Below, in pieces: positions 1-8,359 of a DNA stretch of 64,000 nucleotides. Source of the stretch: Stenotrophomonas sp. VV52. GTDB lineage: Bacteria; Pseudomonadota; Gammaproteobacteria; Xanthomonadales; Xanthomonadaceae. The translations under genes and the position numbers were made by a program. A model generated the notes under the pieces. That model was not told the DNA's origin, did no database searches, and saw only the letters and a list, made by a program, of their open reading frames with translations. Every line of letters begins with the position of its first letter. Positions within the stretch are counted from its first letter, which is position 1. The stretch lies in the NCBI RefSeq assembly GCF_002893095.1, contig NZ_PKQQ01000001.1, positions 682,001-746,000 on the forward strand. Direction: 5' to 3'.

Positions 1-22
1 ACTGCTGAAGACGCTCGCATGA
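1..22 (+). CDS. 3' end of an upstream gene (probably entB), partial
   Basis: Bases 2-22 read as six sense codons (L-L-K-T-L-A) and a TGA that overlaps the ATG of the next gene as ATGA. That junction style is used throughout this operon, so this is probably the tail of the preceding siderophore gene. In the Stenotrophomonas ent operon, as I recall it, this position is held by the isochorismatase EntB. Too little sequence is present to identify it; the frame and identity are inferred from context only. Confidence 0.3.
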
Positions 23-288
23 CCGATTCCCTGGCCCCCGCGCCGCTCACCCTGGAGCGCATGCGCGCCGATGTCGCCGACCTGCTGGGCGAGCCGCCCG
101 AAGCGGTGGGCGACGACGACCACCTGATGGACCTGGGGTTGGATTCGATGCGCGTGCTCGGGCTGGTGCTGGCCTGGGGCAATACCGGCATTGCGCTGGA
201 ATTCGGCCATCTGGCCGAGCACACCACACTGGCCGGCTGGTGGCAGGTGGTGCAGAAGTTGCAGGCGCGGGCCCGCGTCGACGCATGA
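19..288 (+). CDS. entB': Stand-alone aryl carrier protein of catecholate siderophore synthesis (EntB'-type)
   Basis: This 89-residue protein is one phosphopantetheine carrier domain. The attachment motif DLGLDSMR is visible around residues 38-45, with the serine as the expected 4'-phosphopantetheine site, followed by a C-terminal WW pair (residues 74-75) as in the carrier domain of EntB. It should carry activated 2,3-dihydroxybenzoate from EntE to the EntF condensation domain in the cytoplasm. In E. coli this domain is fused to the isochorismatase; here it is a separate gene, as in the entCEBB'FA operon of Stenotrophomonas. The ATG overlaps the upstream stop and its own TGA overlaps the ATG of entF, so translation is probably coupled. 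Confidence 0.82.
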   Translation: MTDSLAPAPLTLERMRADVADLLGEPPEAVGDDDHLMDLGLDSMRVLGLVLAWGNTGIALEFGHLAEHTTLAGWWQVVQKLQARARVDA

Positions 289-3200
289 GCGGGGGCGCGG
301 CCAGCGGGATTCCAGCGGACGCCCTGTGCTGGCCGTTGAGCGAGGCGCAGCGCGGGTTGTGGTTCGCGCAGCGCGTGCTGGAAGAGCCGCCGGGCAGCAC
401 CCGGCGCTACGGGGCCGGAGCTGCAGCGTTCAATACTGCGCACGCGATCTGGTTCGACGGTGGGCTGGACCTGGCCCGCTTCACGGCGGCGGCGGACACG
501 GCGGCGGCCGAGGCGGAAGCGCTGCGGCTGCGCATGGCCGCCGACGCGGAAGGCGTGCCGTGGCAATGGCTGGATCCCGCACACGTGCCGCTGTTGCAGG
601 TGGTGGACGTGTCCACGGCAGCGGATCCGGAGCAGGCGGTGCGCGATGCGATGCAGGCCGAGCGCCTGCGACCGGTCGATCCCGCGCGTGACCGGCTGGC
701 CCGGCAACGGCTGTACGTAGTGGGGCCGCAGCGCGTGGCCTGGTACGTGCGGGTGCACCACCTGGCGACGGACGGTTACGGCATGGCGTTGTTCAGTGCA
801 CGGGTCTGCGCGCTGTACAACGGCGGCGACAGTGAACCGCTGCAGCCGCTGCGGCCGGTCCTGGACGAAGACGCGCAGTACCAGGCCGACGACCGGCGCA
901 CGCGCGATGCCGCGCACTGGCACGCCTACCTGCAGGGGACGACGCCGGCCGAAGGGCTGGGCGGCGGCACGGCGGCCGCAGCAGCCGACGCGCACCGCTT
1001 CACCCGGCCGATGGACGCCGCGCTGCGCGAACGGCTGCTCAGCGCAGCGCAGGCGATCGGCCAGCCGTGGCCGGACCTGCTCACCACGCTGACCGCGGAG
1101 TACTGCCGGCGGTACAGCGCGACCGAGGAAGTGATGGTGGGGGTGCCGTTCATGGGCCGGCTGGGCAGTGCGTCGGCGCGGGTGCCAGCGATGGTGATGA
1201 ACGTGCTGCCGCTGCGGGTCGGGGCACGCGACGACGACCGGATCGACGCCAGCGTGCGCGACACTGCGCGCTTGCTGGTGCGGGGACGTCGGCACGGGCG
1301 TTATCGCGGCGAGCAGCTGCGCCGCGACCTGGGCTGGGTCGGCTTGCAGCACCGGCTGCATGGGCCGCTGGTCAATGTGCAGCCGTTCTACCGGCCGCTG
1401 CCGTGGCAGGGGGTCACGGCGCAGCTGGAGGTGCTGTGCACCGGGCCGGTGGACGACATCAACCTCGGCTTCCGCGGCGATGCGGTCAGCGCGCTGGTGC
1501 TGGAGATCGAGGCCAACCCGGCGCGGCACGCGGCGGCGGCACTGCCGAAGCATGCCGAGCGCCTGCTGCATTTCGTGTCGGCCGCGCTGGAGATGCAGGC
1601 GCGTGGGGGAACGCTGGGCGAGGTCGCGCTGTGCACGCCTGCGGAGGAGCGCCGCTGGGTGCAGGAGGCCAACGCCACCGGGCACGCAGTGCCGGACGTC
1701 TCGCTGGTGGCGCTGTTGATGGCGCGGATGACGGCTACGCCGGACGCCACGGCACTGGTGTTCGAAGGCGAGTCGCTCAGCTACGCGGAACTGGAGCGGC
1801 GCAGCCGTGCCCTGGCATTGCAGCTGCAGGCGCTCGGCGTAGGCCGCGAGTCGCGCGTGGTGGTGGCGCTGCCGCGCTCGCTGTCGCTGCTGGTCGCGCT
1901 GGTGGCGGTGCTGCGCGCAGGGGGCGCGTACCTGCCGGTGGACCTGGACCACCCCGACGCGCGCCTGCGTCGGATCCTGGACTCGGCAGCGCCGCGATGC
2001 GTGCTGGTCGAACCCGGCGATGCCGCGCGCTTCGAGGGCTGCCGCCTGCTGACGCCGGGGCAGTGGCACACCGACAGCGAGGCTGCGCTACCCGATACGG
2101 TCCAGCCCGACGATGCCGCCTACGTGATCTACACCTCCGGGTCCACCGGCGAGCCCAAGGGGGTGCTGGTCGAGCATCGGGCGATCGTCAACCGGCTGGA
2201 ATGGATGCGCTGCCACTACGCGGTGGATGCGCAGGCGCGCGTGCTGCAGAAGACCCCGGCCACCTTCGATGTGTCGGTCTGGGAATTCTTCCTGCCGCTG
2301 ATCAGCGGGGCGACGCTGGTGATCGCGCCGCCGGCGATGCATCGCGACCCGCAGGCGCTGACCCGGCTGATCCGCGACGAACGCATTTCGATCCTGCATT
2401 TCGTGCCGTCGATGCTGGACGCATGGCTGGCCATGCCCGACCTGGATGCGCTGCCGCTGCAGCAGGTATTCACCAGTGGCGAAGCACTGGACCCTGGACT
2501 GCGCGACCGTTTCCACGCCCGCGTCGATGCACGGCTGCACAACCTGTACGGGCCCACCGAGGCCGCCGTGGACGTGAGTTTCTGGCCGGCCACCCGCGAG
2601 GACCGCTCCGACCCGGTGCCGATCGGTTACCCGGTCTGGAATACCCAGCTGTACGTGCTGGACGCGCGGCTGCGGCCGCTGCCGGCCGGCGTGGTGGGTG
2701 ACCTGTACCTGGGCGGGGTGCAGCTGGCACGGGGGTACCTCGGCCGCGATGACCTGACCACCGAACGCTTCCTGGCCAACCCGCACCTGCCCGGACAGCG
2801 CCTGTATCGCAGTGGCGATCGTGCGCGCTGGCGCGAGGATGGCGCGCTGGAGTACCTGGGGCGCGGCGACCACCAGGTCAAGCTGCGCGGACTGCGCATT
2901 GAACTGGGCGAGATCGAAGCGGCCCTGCGCAGCGCACGGGGCGTGGCGCGCGCCGAAGTGCTGCTGCATGCGCCGGACGGCATGCCGGCACGACTGCTTG
3001 CGTACGTGTCCGGCGATGACGTGGATGCCGCCGTGGTGCAGGCTGCAGTGCGCGCGCAGCTGCCGGATTACATGGTGCCTTCGGCGATCATGCGCATTCC
3101 TGCGTGGCCGGTGACCTCGAACGGCAAGCTGGACCGAAGCGCATTGCCGTTGCCGGAGGCGGCCGAGGGCGGCGGACGCGCCGCCGGGTCGCCCACCGAA

Positions 3201-4238
3201 CACGTGCTCGCCGCACTGTTCCAGCAGGCGCTGGGACTGCCTGCGCCGGTGCCGGCCGATGCCGATTTCTTCGCACTTGGCGGCGATTCGCTGAGCGCGG
3301 TGCACCTGTTGCTGGCGATCCAGCAGCAGTGGCAGCGCGATCCCGGGTTGGGCGCGATCTTCGCCGCACCGACGGTGGCCGGACTGGCCGCGCGCCTGGA
3401 CGCGGCCGCGCAGGACACCGACCATGCGCTGGGACCGACGCTGGTGCTGGCACGCGGTGAGCCGGGCAGGGCGCCCTTGTTCGTGATCCATCCCGCCGGT
3501 GGCATTGCGTGGAACTACCGCACGCTGGCGCGGGCGCTGAGTCCCGGGCGCGACGTGCACGGGCTGCAGTCGCCCGCGATCGATGCCACCGCGCCCCTGC
3601 CGGACAGCATTGAAGCGCTGGCTGCCGACTACGCGTCGCGAATTATCGCGCTGCATCCGCAGGGCCCGGTGCACCTGCTCGGCTGGTCGGTCGGGGGCAT
3701 CATCGCCCAGGCCATCGCCGTGCACCTGCAGGCGCACGGTCGCGAGGTCGGTGCGCTGGTGCTGCTGGACGCGTATCCCAGCGAGTGCTGGCGGGCCGAG
3801 CCCGAACCGGATGCGGTGGCCGCGTTGCGTGCCCTGTTGGCGATTGCCGGGCACGACCCGGAGCAGCACCCCGGGCTGGACAGCCGCGAACGCATCGTCG
3901 CCTTCCTGCGCCAGGGCGACAGTGCCTTGGGCAACCTGCCCGAACCGGTGCTCGATGGCGTGGTGCGCGCGGTGACCGGCACCAATCGCCTGATCCGCGA
4001 GCATCACCACCGCCATTACAACGGCACCCTGGTGCACGTGCGCGCCGGCAACGACCATGTGCAGCGACCGCACCTGCAGTCCGCACTGTGGCAGGCCCAT
4101 GCCGCCCGCGTCGAAGCGCTGCCACTGCCGTTCCTGCATGCCGAACTCACCGGGCATGAGGCGGTGGCGCAGCTGGCGCCGTGGTTGTCGGCGCGACTGC
4201 AGCACTGGGACGTTCTCCAACAGGACCACACGACATGA
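285..4238 (+). CDS. entF: EntF-like nonribosomal peptide synthetase, C-A-PCP-TE, predicted serine-activating
   Basis: At 1317 residues this is close to E. coli EntF. I read one condensation domain (HHLATDG at residues 158-164), an adenylation domain (core motif YTSGSTG near residue 615, LYGPTE further on), a peptidyl carrier domain (GGDSL, Ser1002) and a thioesterase (GWSVGG, Ser1135). The eight-plus substrate-pocket positions, placed by eye against GrsA, read D-V-W-H-F-S-L-V-D, the classical serine code. The enzyme would join dihydroxybenzoate to serine and release the oligomer. The start at 285 overlaps the stop of entB' as ATGA; an upstream GTG at 240 is in frame but lies inside entB'. The condensation domain has a Gly/Ala/Arg-rich insert near residues 35-47 that coincides with a GTAG-type hairpin. 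The product could be enterobactin or a related serine catecholate. Confidence 0.9.
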   Translation: MSGGAASGIPADALCWPLSEAQRGLWFAQRVLEEPPGSTRRYGAGAAAFNTAHAIWFDGGLDLARFTAAADTAAAEAEALRLRMAADAEGVPWQWLDPAHVPLLQVVDVSTAADPEQAVRDAMQAERLRPVDPARDRLARQRLYVVGPQRVAWYVRVHHLATDGYGMALFSARVCALYNGGDSEPLQPLRPVLDEDAQYQADDRRTRDAAHWHAYLQGTTPAEGLGGGTAAAAADAHRFTRPMDAALRERLLSAAQAIGQPWPDLLTTLTAEYCRRYSATEEVMVGVPFMGRLGSASARVPAMVMNVLPLRVGARDDDRIDASVRDTARLLVRGRRHGRYRGEQLRRDLGWVGLQHRLHGPLVNVQPFYRPLPWQGVTAQLEVLCTGPVDDINLGFRGDAVSALVLEIEANPARHAAAALPKHAERLLHFVSAALEMQARGGTLGEVALCTPAEERRWVQEANATGHAVPDVSLVALLMARMTATPDATALVFEGESLSYAELERRSRALALQLQALGVGRESRVVVALPRSLSLLVALVAVLRAGGAYLPVDLDHPDARLRRILDSAAPRCVLVEPGDAARFEGCRLLTPGQWHTDSEAALPDTVQPDDAAYVIYTSGSTGEPKGVLVEHRAIVNRLEWMRCHYAVDAQARVLQKTPATFDVSVWEFFLPLISGATLVIAPPAMHRDPQALTRLIRDERISILHFVPSMLDAWLAMPDLDALPLQQVFTSGEALDPGLRDRFHARVDARLHNLYGPTEAAVDVSFWPATREDRSDPVPIGYPVWNTQLYVLDARLRPLPAGVVGDLYLGGVQLARGYLGRDDLTTERFLANPHLPGQRLYRSGDRARWREDGALEYLGRGDHQVKLRGLRIELGEIEAALRSARGVARAEVLLHAPDGMPARLLAYVSGDDVDAAVVQAAVRAQLPDYMVPSAIMRIPAWPVTSNGKLDRSALPLPEAAEGGGRAAGSPTEHVLAALFQQALGLPAPVPADADFFALGGDSLSAVHLLLAIQQQWQRDPGLGAIFAAPTVAGLAARLDAAAQDTDHALGPTLVLARGEPGRAPLFVIHPAGGIAWNYRTLARALSPGRDVHGLQSPAIDATAPLPDSIEALAADYASRIIALHPQGPVHLLGWSVGGIIAQAIAVHLQAHGREVGALVLLDAYPSECWRAEPEPDAVAALRALLAIAGHDPEQHPGLDSRERIVAFLRQGDSALGNLPEPVLDGVVRAVTGTNRLIREHHHRHYNGTLVHVRAGNDHVQRPHLQSALWQAHAARVEALPLPFLHAELTGHEAVAQLAPWLSARLQHWDVLQQDHTT
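388..410 (-). repeat. Possible intragenic SMAG-type (GTAG) hairpin inside entF
   Basis: On the minus strand GTAG (407-410) is followed by an inverted repeat with 7-bp arms (CGCCGGG at 388-394 and CCCGGCG at 400-406) and a 5-base loop. This is the architecture of Stenotrophomonas SMAG repeats, though the other copies in this window have 3- or 5-base loops. It coincides with an apparent low-complexity insert of EntF. At this GC content a chance hairpin is possible. Confidence 0.35.
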
Positions 4239-4996
4239 AGCTGAGCGGATTCGACGGCACCCTGGCACTGGTTACCGGTGCGGGCGGCGGCATTGGCAAC
4301 GCGCTGGTGCAGCAGCTGCTGGACAGCGGCTGCGTGGTGGTCGCGAGCGACCTGGCCGCGCCGGTGTTGCCTGCACATCCCCGCCTGCATGCACGGGTGC
4401 TGGATGTCGCTGACGCGGCGGCGGTGGATGCCCTGGTCACCGAGGTGGAGGCCACGCTTGGGCCGATCGGCTTCGGCATCAGCGTGGCGGGCGTGCTGCA
4501 GGTTGGCGAGGTGGTGGGGATCGACGACGCGCAGTGGCGCCGCGTGTTCGCGGTCAACGCCGATGGCGTGTTCCATCTAGGCCGTGCCCTGGCACGCGTG
4601 ATGACGCCGCGCGGGCACGGCGCCATCGTCACGGTCAGCTCGAATGCGGCCGGCGTGCCGCGCCATGGCATGGCCGCGTATGCGGCGTCCAAGGCGGCCG
4701 CGACCATGTTCACCCGCTGCCTCGGACTGGAGCTGGCGCCGCATGGCATCCGCTGCAACATCGTGGCGCCGGGCTCGACCCTGACCCCGATGCAGACCGG
4801 CATGTGGGCCGACGACAACGGCGCGCAGCGCGTCATTGACGGCAGTCCGGAGACCTACAAGGCGGGCATTCCACTGCGCAAGCTGGCGACGCCAGGCGAC
4901 ATCGCGCAGGCGGTGATGTTCCTGCTCTCCGACCAGGCCGGCCACATCGCGATGAGCGACCTGTACGTGGACGGCGGCGCGACCCTGCGCGGTTAG
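4235..4996 (+). CDS. entA: 2,3-dihydro-2,3-dihydroxybenzoate dehydrogenase
   Basis: This is a 253-residue classical short-chain dehydrogenase. It has the N-terminal TGAGGGIGNA nucleotide-binding motif near residue 12, an S-S-N run in the catalytic serine region and the YAASK catalytic pair near residue 149. EntA oxidises 2,3-dihydro-2,3-dihydroxybenzoate to 2,3-dihydroxybenzoate with NAD+, providing the aryl acid used by EntE, EntB' and EntF. SDR sequence alone does not fix the substrate; the assignment rests on position, with its ATG overlapping the EntF stop (4235-4238). It is the last gene of the operon: its stop overlaps by four bases the stop of the convergent DUF2894 gene, leaving no intergenic terminator. 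Confidence 0.88.
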   Translation: MKLSGFDGTLALVTGAGGGIGNALVQQLLDSGCVVVASDLAAPVLPAHPRLHARVLDVADAAAVDALVTEVEATLGPIGFGISVAGVLQVGEVVGIDDAQWRRVFAVNADGVFHLGRALARVMTPRGHGAIVTVSSNAAGVPRHGMAAYAASKAAATMFTRCLGLELAPHGIRCNIVAPGSTLTPMQTGMWADDNGAQRVIDGSPETYKAGIPLRKLATPGDIAQAVMFLLSDQAGHIAMSDLYVDGGATLRG

Positions 4997-5586
4997 CGCG
5001 CGGTGCGGGCGCGGCGTGGCTTGGCCGGTGCGCGGCCGGGCGCGCTGTCGCGGCTGGGCAGGGTGCCGCGCTGCTGCATCTGTTCCAGCCAGGCCAGGTT
5101 GTCGACGTAGGCCAGGAAGTGTTCCAGATAGGCGGGCGAGACGTCGCCCATCCAGCCAATGGCCCGGTGCACCAGCACACTGGAATTCAACGGGCCGCCG
5201 TCGCTGGGGGTCTGCGCCAGCGTCTGCCGGACCTGGCCGGCAGTGCGCAGCTGCGCCCACCGGGTGCGGAACTGCGCCAGCGCAGGCAGCGCCGGGTAGT
5301 CCGGGTTGTGGCTTGCGCGGGGTGTGCCGAGGGGCGCCAGCGTGTTCAGCGGTGAGGCGGTGTCGGCGGTCGCGGTGGCAGCGGGACGTGCCGCCAGCCG
5401 GCTGGCGTATGCGTCCAGCAACGTTTCAAGGCGCGCATCGAGCGTGCGGCGCAGCGCGCCCTGCGTGGCCTGGCTGCGCCGCTGCAGCGCTTCCAGGAAC
5501 GCAAACTGCACCGGATCCACGCGATCCAGCTGCTGCGCCCGCCACTTGGCGAGGCGATCGGTGGCGGCGGAGCGGTTACCGTCCAT
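4993..5586 (-). CDS. DUF2894 family protein, last gene of a stator-like operon
   Basis: This is a 197-residue soluble, mainly helical protein. The N-terminal ~70 residues (RLAKWRAQQLDRVDPVQF and onward) are rich in Gln, Arg and Leu and look like the DUF2894 family. The middle is Pro/Ala-rich and low in complexity, and the C-terminus is very basic (Arg/Pro/Lys). There is no signal peptide or membrane segment. It starts 11 bp inside the end of the MotB/OmpA-like gene and is the last of four co-oriented genes, so it is probably a cytoplasmic accessory of that membrane complex. No function is known to me for the family. Confidence 0.75.
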   Translation of the reverse strand: MDGNRSAATDRLAKWRAQQLDRVDPVQFAFLEALQRRSQATQGALRRTLDARLETLLDAYASRLAARPAATATADTASPLNTLAPLGTPRASHNPDYPALPALAQFRTRWAQLRTAGQVRQTLAQTPSDGGPLNSSVLVHRAIGWMGDVSPAYLEHFLAYVDNLAWLEQMQQRGTLPSRDSAPGRAPAKPRRARTAR

Positions 5587-6223
5587 CGCCTGCGGCGCTC
5601 GGCTTCAGGCGCGGCATTGGTGCCATTTCCACACGGCGGTTGCGCGCGCGGCCTTCCTCGTCGGCATTCGAACCCACCGGCTGCTCGGCGCCGAACGCGG
5701 CGGCGAACACCGAGCCGGCCGGTACGCCTTCGGCGATCAGGGTGCGGGTCACGGTCAATGCACGCTCGGCGGACAACTCCCAGTTGTCGGCGAACTGCCG
5801 GTTGCTGTCGCGCACCGGCTGGTCATCGGTAAAGCCGCTGACCATCAGAATTTCCTCGCGCGAAGCCAGGTAGCCGCTGAGCGGCGCGGCCAGGCTGCGC
5901 AGCAGTTCGCGGCCTTCCGGCTGCAGCTGGTCGGAGTTGAGCGCGAACAGTACGTTGCCGCGGATGCCGATGCGGCCATCCACCAGGGTCACCCGGCCGG
6001 CCGCGAGCGGCGCGGCCAGTGCCTGCTCCAGGGTCTGGCGGCGCTTGGCTTCGGCCTCGCGCTGCGCCACTTCCTGGTCCAACCGGTGCGAGAGCTCCAG
6101 CTGCAGTGCGACCACGCCGACCAGGATCAGCACGAACGCACCCAGCAGCACCGACATCAGGTCGCCGAAGGCGGCCCAGATCGGTGCGCCGGTTTCGTTC
6201 TCCAGCTCGATCTCGTCGCTCAT
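5576..6223 (-). CDS. MotB/OmpA-like protein: proton-channel plug helix plus peptidoglycan-binding domain
   Basis: This is a 215-residue inner-membrane protein with a short acidic cytoplasmic N-terminus and one transmembrane helix (about residues 15-42). Asp21 in WAAFGDLMS sits where MotB, TolR and ExbD carry the proton-binding aspartate. A short helical linker leads to a C-terminal OmpA/MotB domain with the peptidoglycan-binding signature: GFTDDQPV, NWELSAERA, and GRARNRRVEM near the end. It should pair with the MotA/ExbB-like protein encoded directly upstream (4-bp ATGA overlap) as a proton-driven channel anchored to the cell wall. It is not flagellar MotB: no flagellar genes are nearby and the partner has a very long tail. 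Confidence 0.85.
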   Translation of the reverse strand: MSDEIELENETGAPIWAAFGDLMSVLLGAFVLILVGVVALQLELSHRLDQEVAQREAEAKRRQTLEQALAAPLAAGRVTLVDGRIGIRGNVLFALNSDQLQPEGRELLRSLAAPLSGYLASREEILMVSGFTDDQPVRDSNRQFADNWELSAERALTVTRTLIAEGVPAGSVFAAAFGAEQPVGSNADEEGRARNRRVEMAPMPRLKPSAAGDGR

Positions 6224-8349
6224 GCGGTGGCGGCCCCGGCGCTGCGGCGACGGCCGGCCAGCTGCTGCAGTTCTTCAATGATCTGCTGCTGCGACAGCAC
6301 GCTCAGGTCGATCACTTCGCGCGCCTGGGTCACGTAGTAGGCGAGCTGCTCATCGCTGCGGGTCATCGACGCGTCCAACGCGCCGGCGACCTGCTGCAGC
6401 TGTTCGCCCAGCCCGGTGCTGGCGCTGCCGAAGCTCTGCATGGCGGCGCCGAACGCATCGGCCAGGCTGGCCACTTCCACCGCGCTGCCGCTGACCTGCG
6501 CGGCCACGTCTTCCAGCTTGCCGGTCTCGGCGGCGATATGCGTGGTGAACTGCGTGCCCACACGCTCCAGCAGCTCGGCCGAGGTGCTGACCAGCGCGTC
6601 GACGGCGGTGCGCTGTTCGGTGGAGGCATGGTTGACCGCATCCAGCAGGGTTTCCAGCGTGCCCAGCAGGCGGGTCCGTTCTTCCAGCATGGCGGTGTCG
6701 CGGACCATGCTGTCGGAGAGTTTCTGGCGCAGCTCGGCGACCACCTCGGCGGCGGCCTTCGGCGCTTCGGAGGCCAGCGTGACCAGTCGCGAGATTTCGC
6801 TGATGGTCTCGGCGGCATGCGCCTGGGCCTGGGTGCCGATCTCATGCGCGGTGCGCGAGAGCGTCTCGCACACGGCCTGCTGGCTGGCCGCGACCTGCGC
6901 GCCGTTCTCGGCCCACTGCTGGCCGAGCTGCGAGGACAGCTGCGCGAACGCATCGCGCCAGGTATCCAGGCGCTGCGTGTCGCGCGCTTCCAGGCGTTCC
7001 TGCAGGCCGCTGTGCGACGCCTGCAGGCTGTCCGCCAGTGTTTCCACCAGCGCGGTGGCGCGCTCGGTGTGGGTATCGCTGAAGCGGCCCAGCGCAACGT
7101 CGAGCTGCGCAATCAGGGTGGCATGGGTCTGCTGCTGCACGGCCTGCGCGTCGTTCCACTGCGTGGCGGTGGCATCCAGACGTGCGGCCACGGCGTCGGC
7201 GCTGGCATCCAGGCGGGCAGCCAGCGTTTCCAACAGCTGTACGGCGCGCTGGTCGTGCGCCTCGTTGAGTGTGGCCAGGGTCGCGCGCAGGTTGGTCGAC
7301 AGGGTGTCGTGGGCCTGGCGCTGCGCGTCGAGCGCGGCGTTCCAGGTCGCGTCGGTGGCGGCGCGGCTGGTCTCGAAGCCCGTGGCCAGGCCATCGAGCT
7401 GCGCACGCACGGCGTCGCCGACGGTGCCCTGCAGGGCGGTGGTCTGCTGTGCAATCCCTGCCATGGTCTCCGCCATGATCGGCTGCAGCGCGTCGCCGAC
7501 CGCGCGCGCACTCTGCGCGACGCTGGCCTCCAGCGCCTGCTGCACGGATGCGGCCAGGCGCTCATGGGCGGCCTCTGCGCGGGTGTGGAAGCTGTCCTGG
7601 CTGCTAGCCAGGCGCTCGCCAGCGGCGCCACTCTGCTGTTCGATCGCCGCGCTCATCGCTTCCAGGCGATCCACCAGTGCCGGCATCAGTCCGGCCTGGG
7701 CCTGCAGCAGGCGGAACGCTTCGGCGCGCTGCCAGGCCTGCGAATGCACGTGCAGGGTGGTGGCGATGCGGGTGTCCAGCTGCTGCACCACCTGCAGGCG
7801 TTCGCGCCGGCACAGCGCCGCGAGCAGGCCGAGCATGGCCGAGGTCGCCACACCGGCGATCGAGGTGCCGAATGCCACGGCCAGGCCTTCCACCGGCGCG
7901 CCGAGCGAGCCCCGGATGGCCTGGAGGTCGGTCGCACTGCCCAGCGCGAGGCCGGTGCCGCGCAGGGTCGCCATCATGCCGAGCAGGGTGCCGAGCATGC
8001 CCAGCAGCACCAGCAGGCCGACCAGGTACGGGGTCAGCACCGGCGCGGGCAGCGCGACGCGCTCGCCTTCCACGCGCAGCCGCACCGCATTGCGCAGGGC
8101 ATCGGGCACCTTGGTCAGCCAGTCGCCCAGGCTGGACGGCGCCTCGGCGGCGTCGGCCACGGCCTGCGCCAGTCCGGCAGTGCCCTGCCGGTACCGGTGA
8201 AGTTCCAGCGCACCGGCGCAGTAGCAGGCCGCGATCACCAGGGCGACGGCGACGCCGACCAGGTTGCTGCCGACGTACCCGGCGCCTATCCAGCCCACCG
8301 CCAGCAGGCCGGCGAGGAAAACAACAACGTAAAGAGGAGTTCTGAACAT
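6220..8349 (-). CDS. DUF802 protein: MotA/ExbB-like channel subunit with ~500-residue helical tail
   Basis: The 709-residue protein has four predicted membrane helices: about residues 3-24, 28-47, 105-125 and 156-178. The last two carry the MotA/TolQ/ExbB-type pattern (LGMLGTLLGMM, then LAVAFGTSIAGVATSA). The remaining ~500 residues have no membrane segment. They consist of repeated Ala/Gln/Glu/Leu-rich helical stretches with recurring units such as RLDA and LxExL, an expected long coiled coil. The ATG at 8349 is chosen because the first membrane helix follows at once; an upstream in-frame TTG at 8382 is weaker. The partner is the MotB-like protein. The architecture (channel plus long cytoplasmic tail) resembles ZorA of Zorya defence systems, but the family is a separate DUF and its role is unknown. 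Confidence 0.85.
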   Translation of the reverse strand: MFRTPLYVVVFLAGLLAVGWIGAGYVGSNLVGVAVALVIAACYCAGALELHRYRQGTAGLAQAVADAAEAPSSLGDWLTKVPDALRNAVRLRVEGERVALPAPVLTPYLVGLLVLLGMLGTLLGMMATLRGTGLALGSATDLQAIRGSLGAPVEGLAVAFGTSIAGVATSAMLGLLAALCRRERLQVVQQLDTRIATTLHVHSQAWQRAEAFRLLQAQAGLMPALVDRLEAMSAAIEQQSGAAGERLASSQDSFHTRAEAAHERLAASVQQALEASVAQSARAVGDALQPIMAETMAGIAQQTTALQGTVGDAVRAQLDGLATGFETSRAATDATWNAALDAQRQAHDTLSTNLRATLATLNEAHDQRAVQLLETLAARLDASADAVAARLDATATQWNDAQAVQQQTHATLIAQLDVALGRFSDTHTERATALVETLADSLQASHSGLQERLEARDTQRLDTWRDAFAQLSSQLGQQWAENGAQVAASQQAVCETLSRTAHEIGTQAQAHAAETISEISRLVTLASEAPKAAAEVVAELRQKLSDSMVRDTAMLEERTRLLGTLETLLDAVNHASTEQRTAVDALVSTSAELLERVGTQFTTHIAAETGKLEDVAAQVSGSAVEVASLADAFGAAMQSFGSASTGLGEQLQQVAGALDASMTRSDEQLAYYVTQAREVIDLSVLSQQQIIEELQQLAGRRRSAGAATA

Positions 8350-8359
8350 GACAGCCCGG

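Noticed and set aside
285..288. GTG at 240 as the start of entF
   Set aside because: It lies well inside entB', whereas ATG 285 forms the ATGA overlap seen at the other junctions of the operon.
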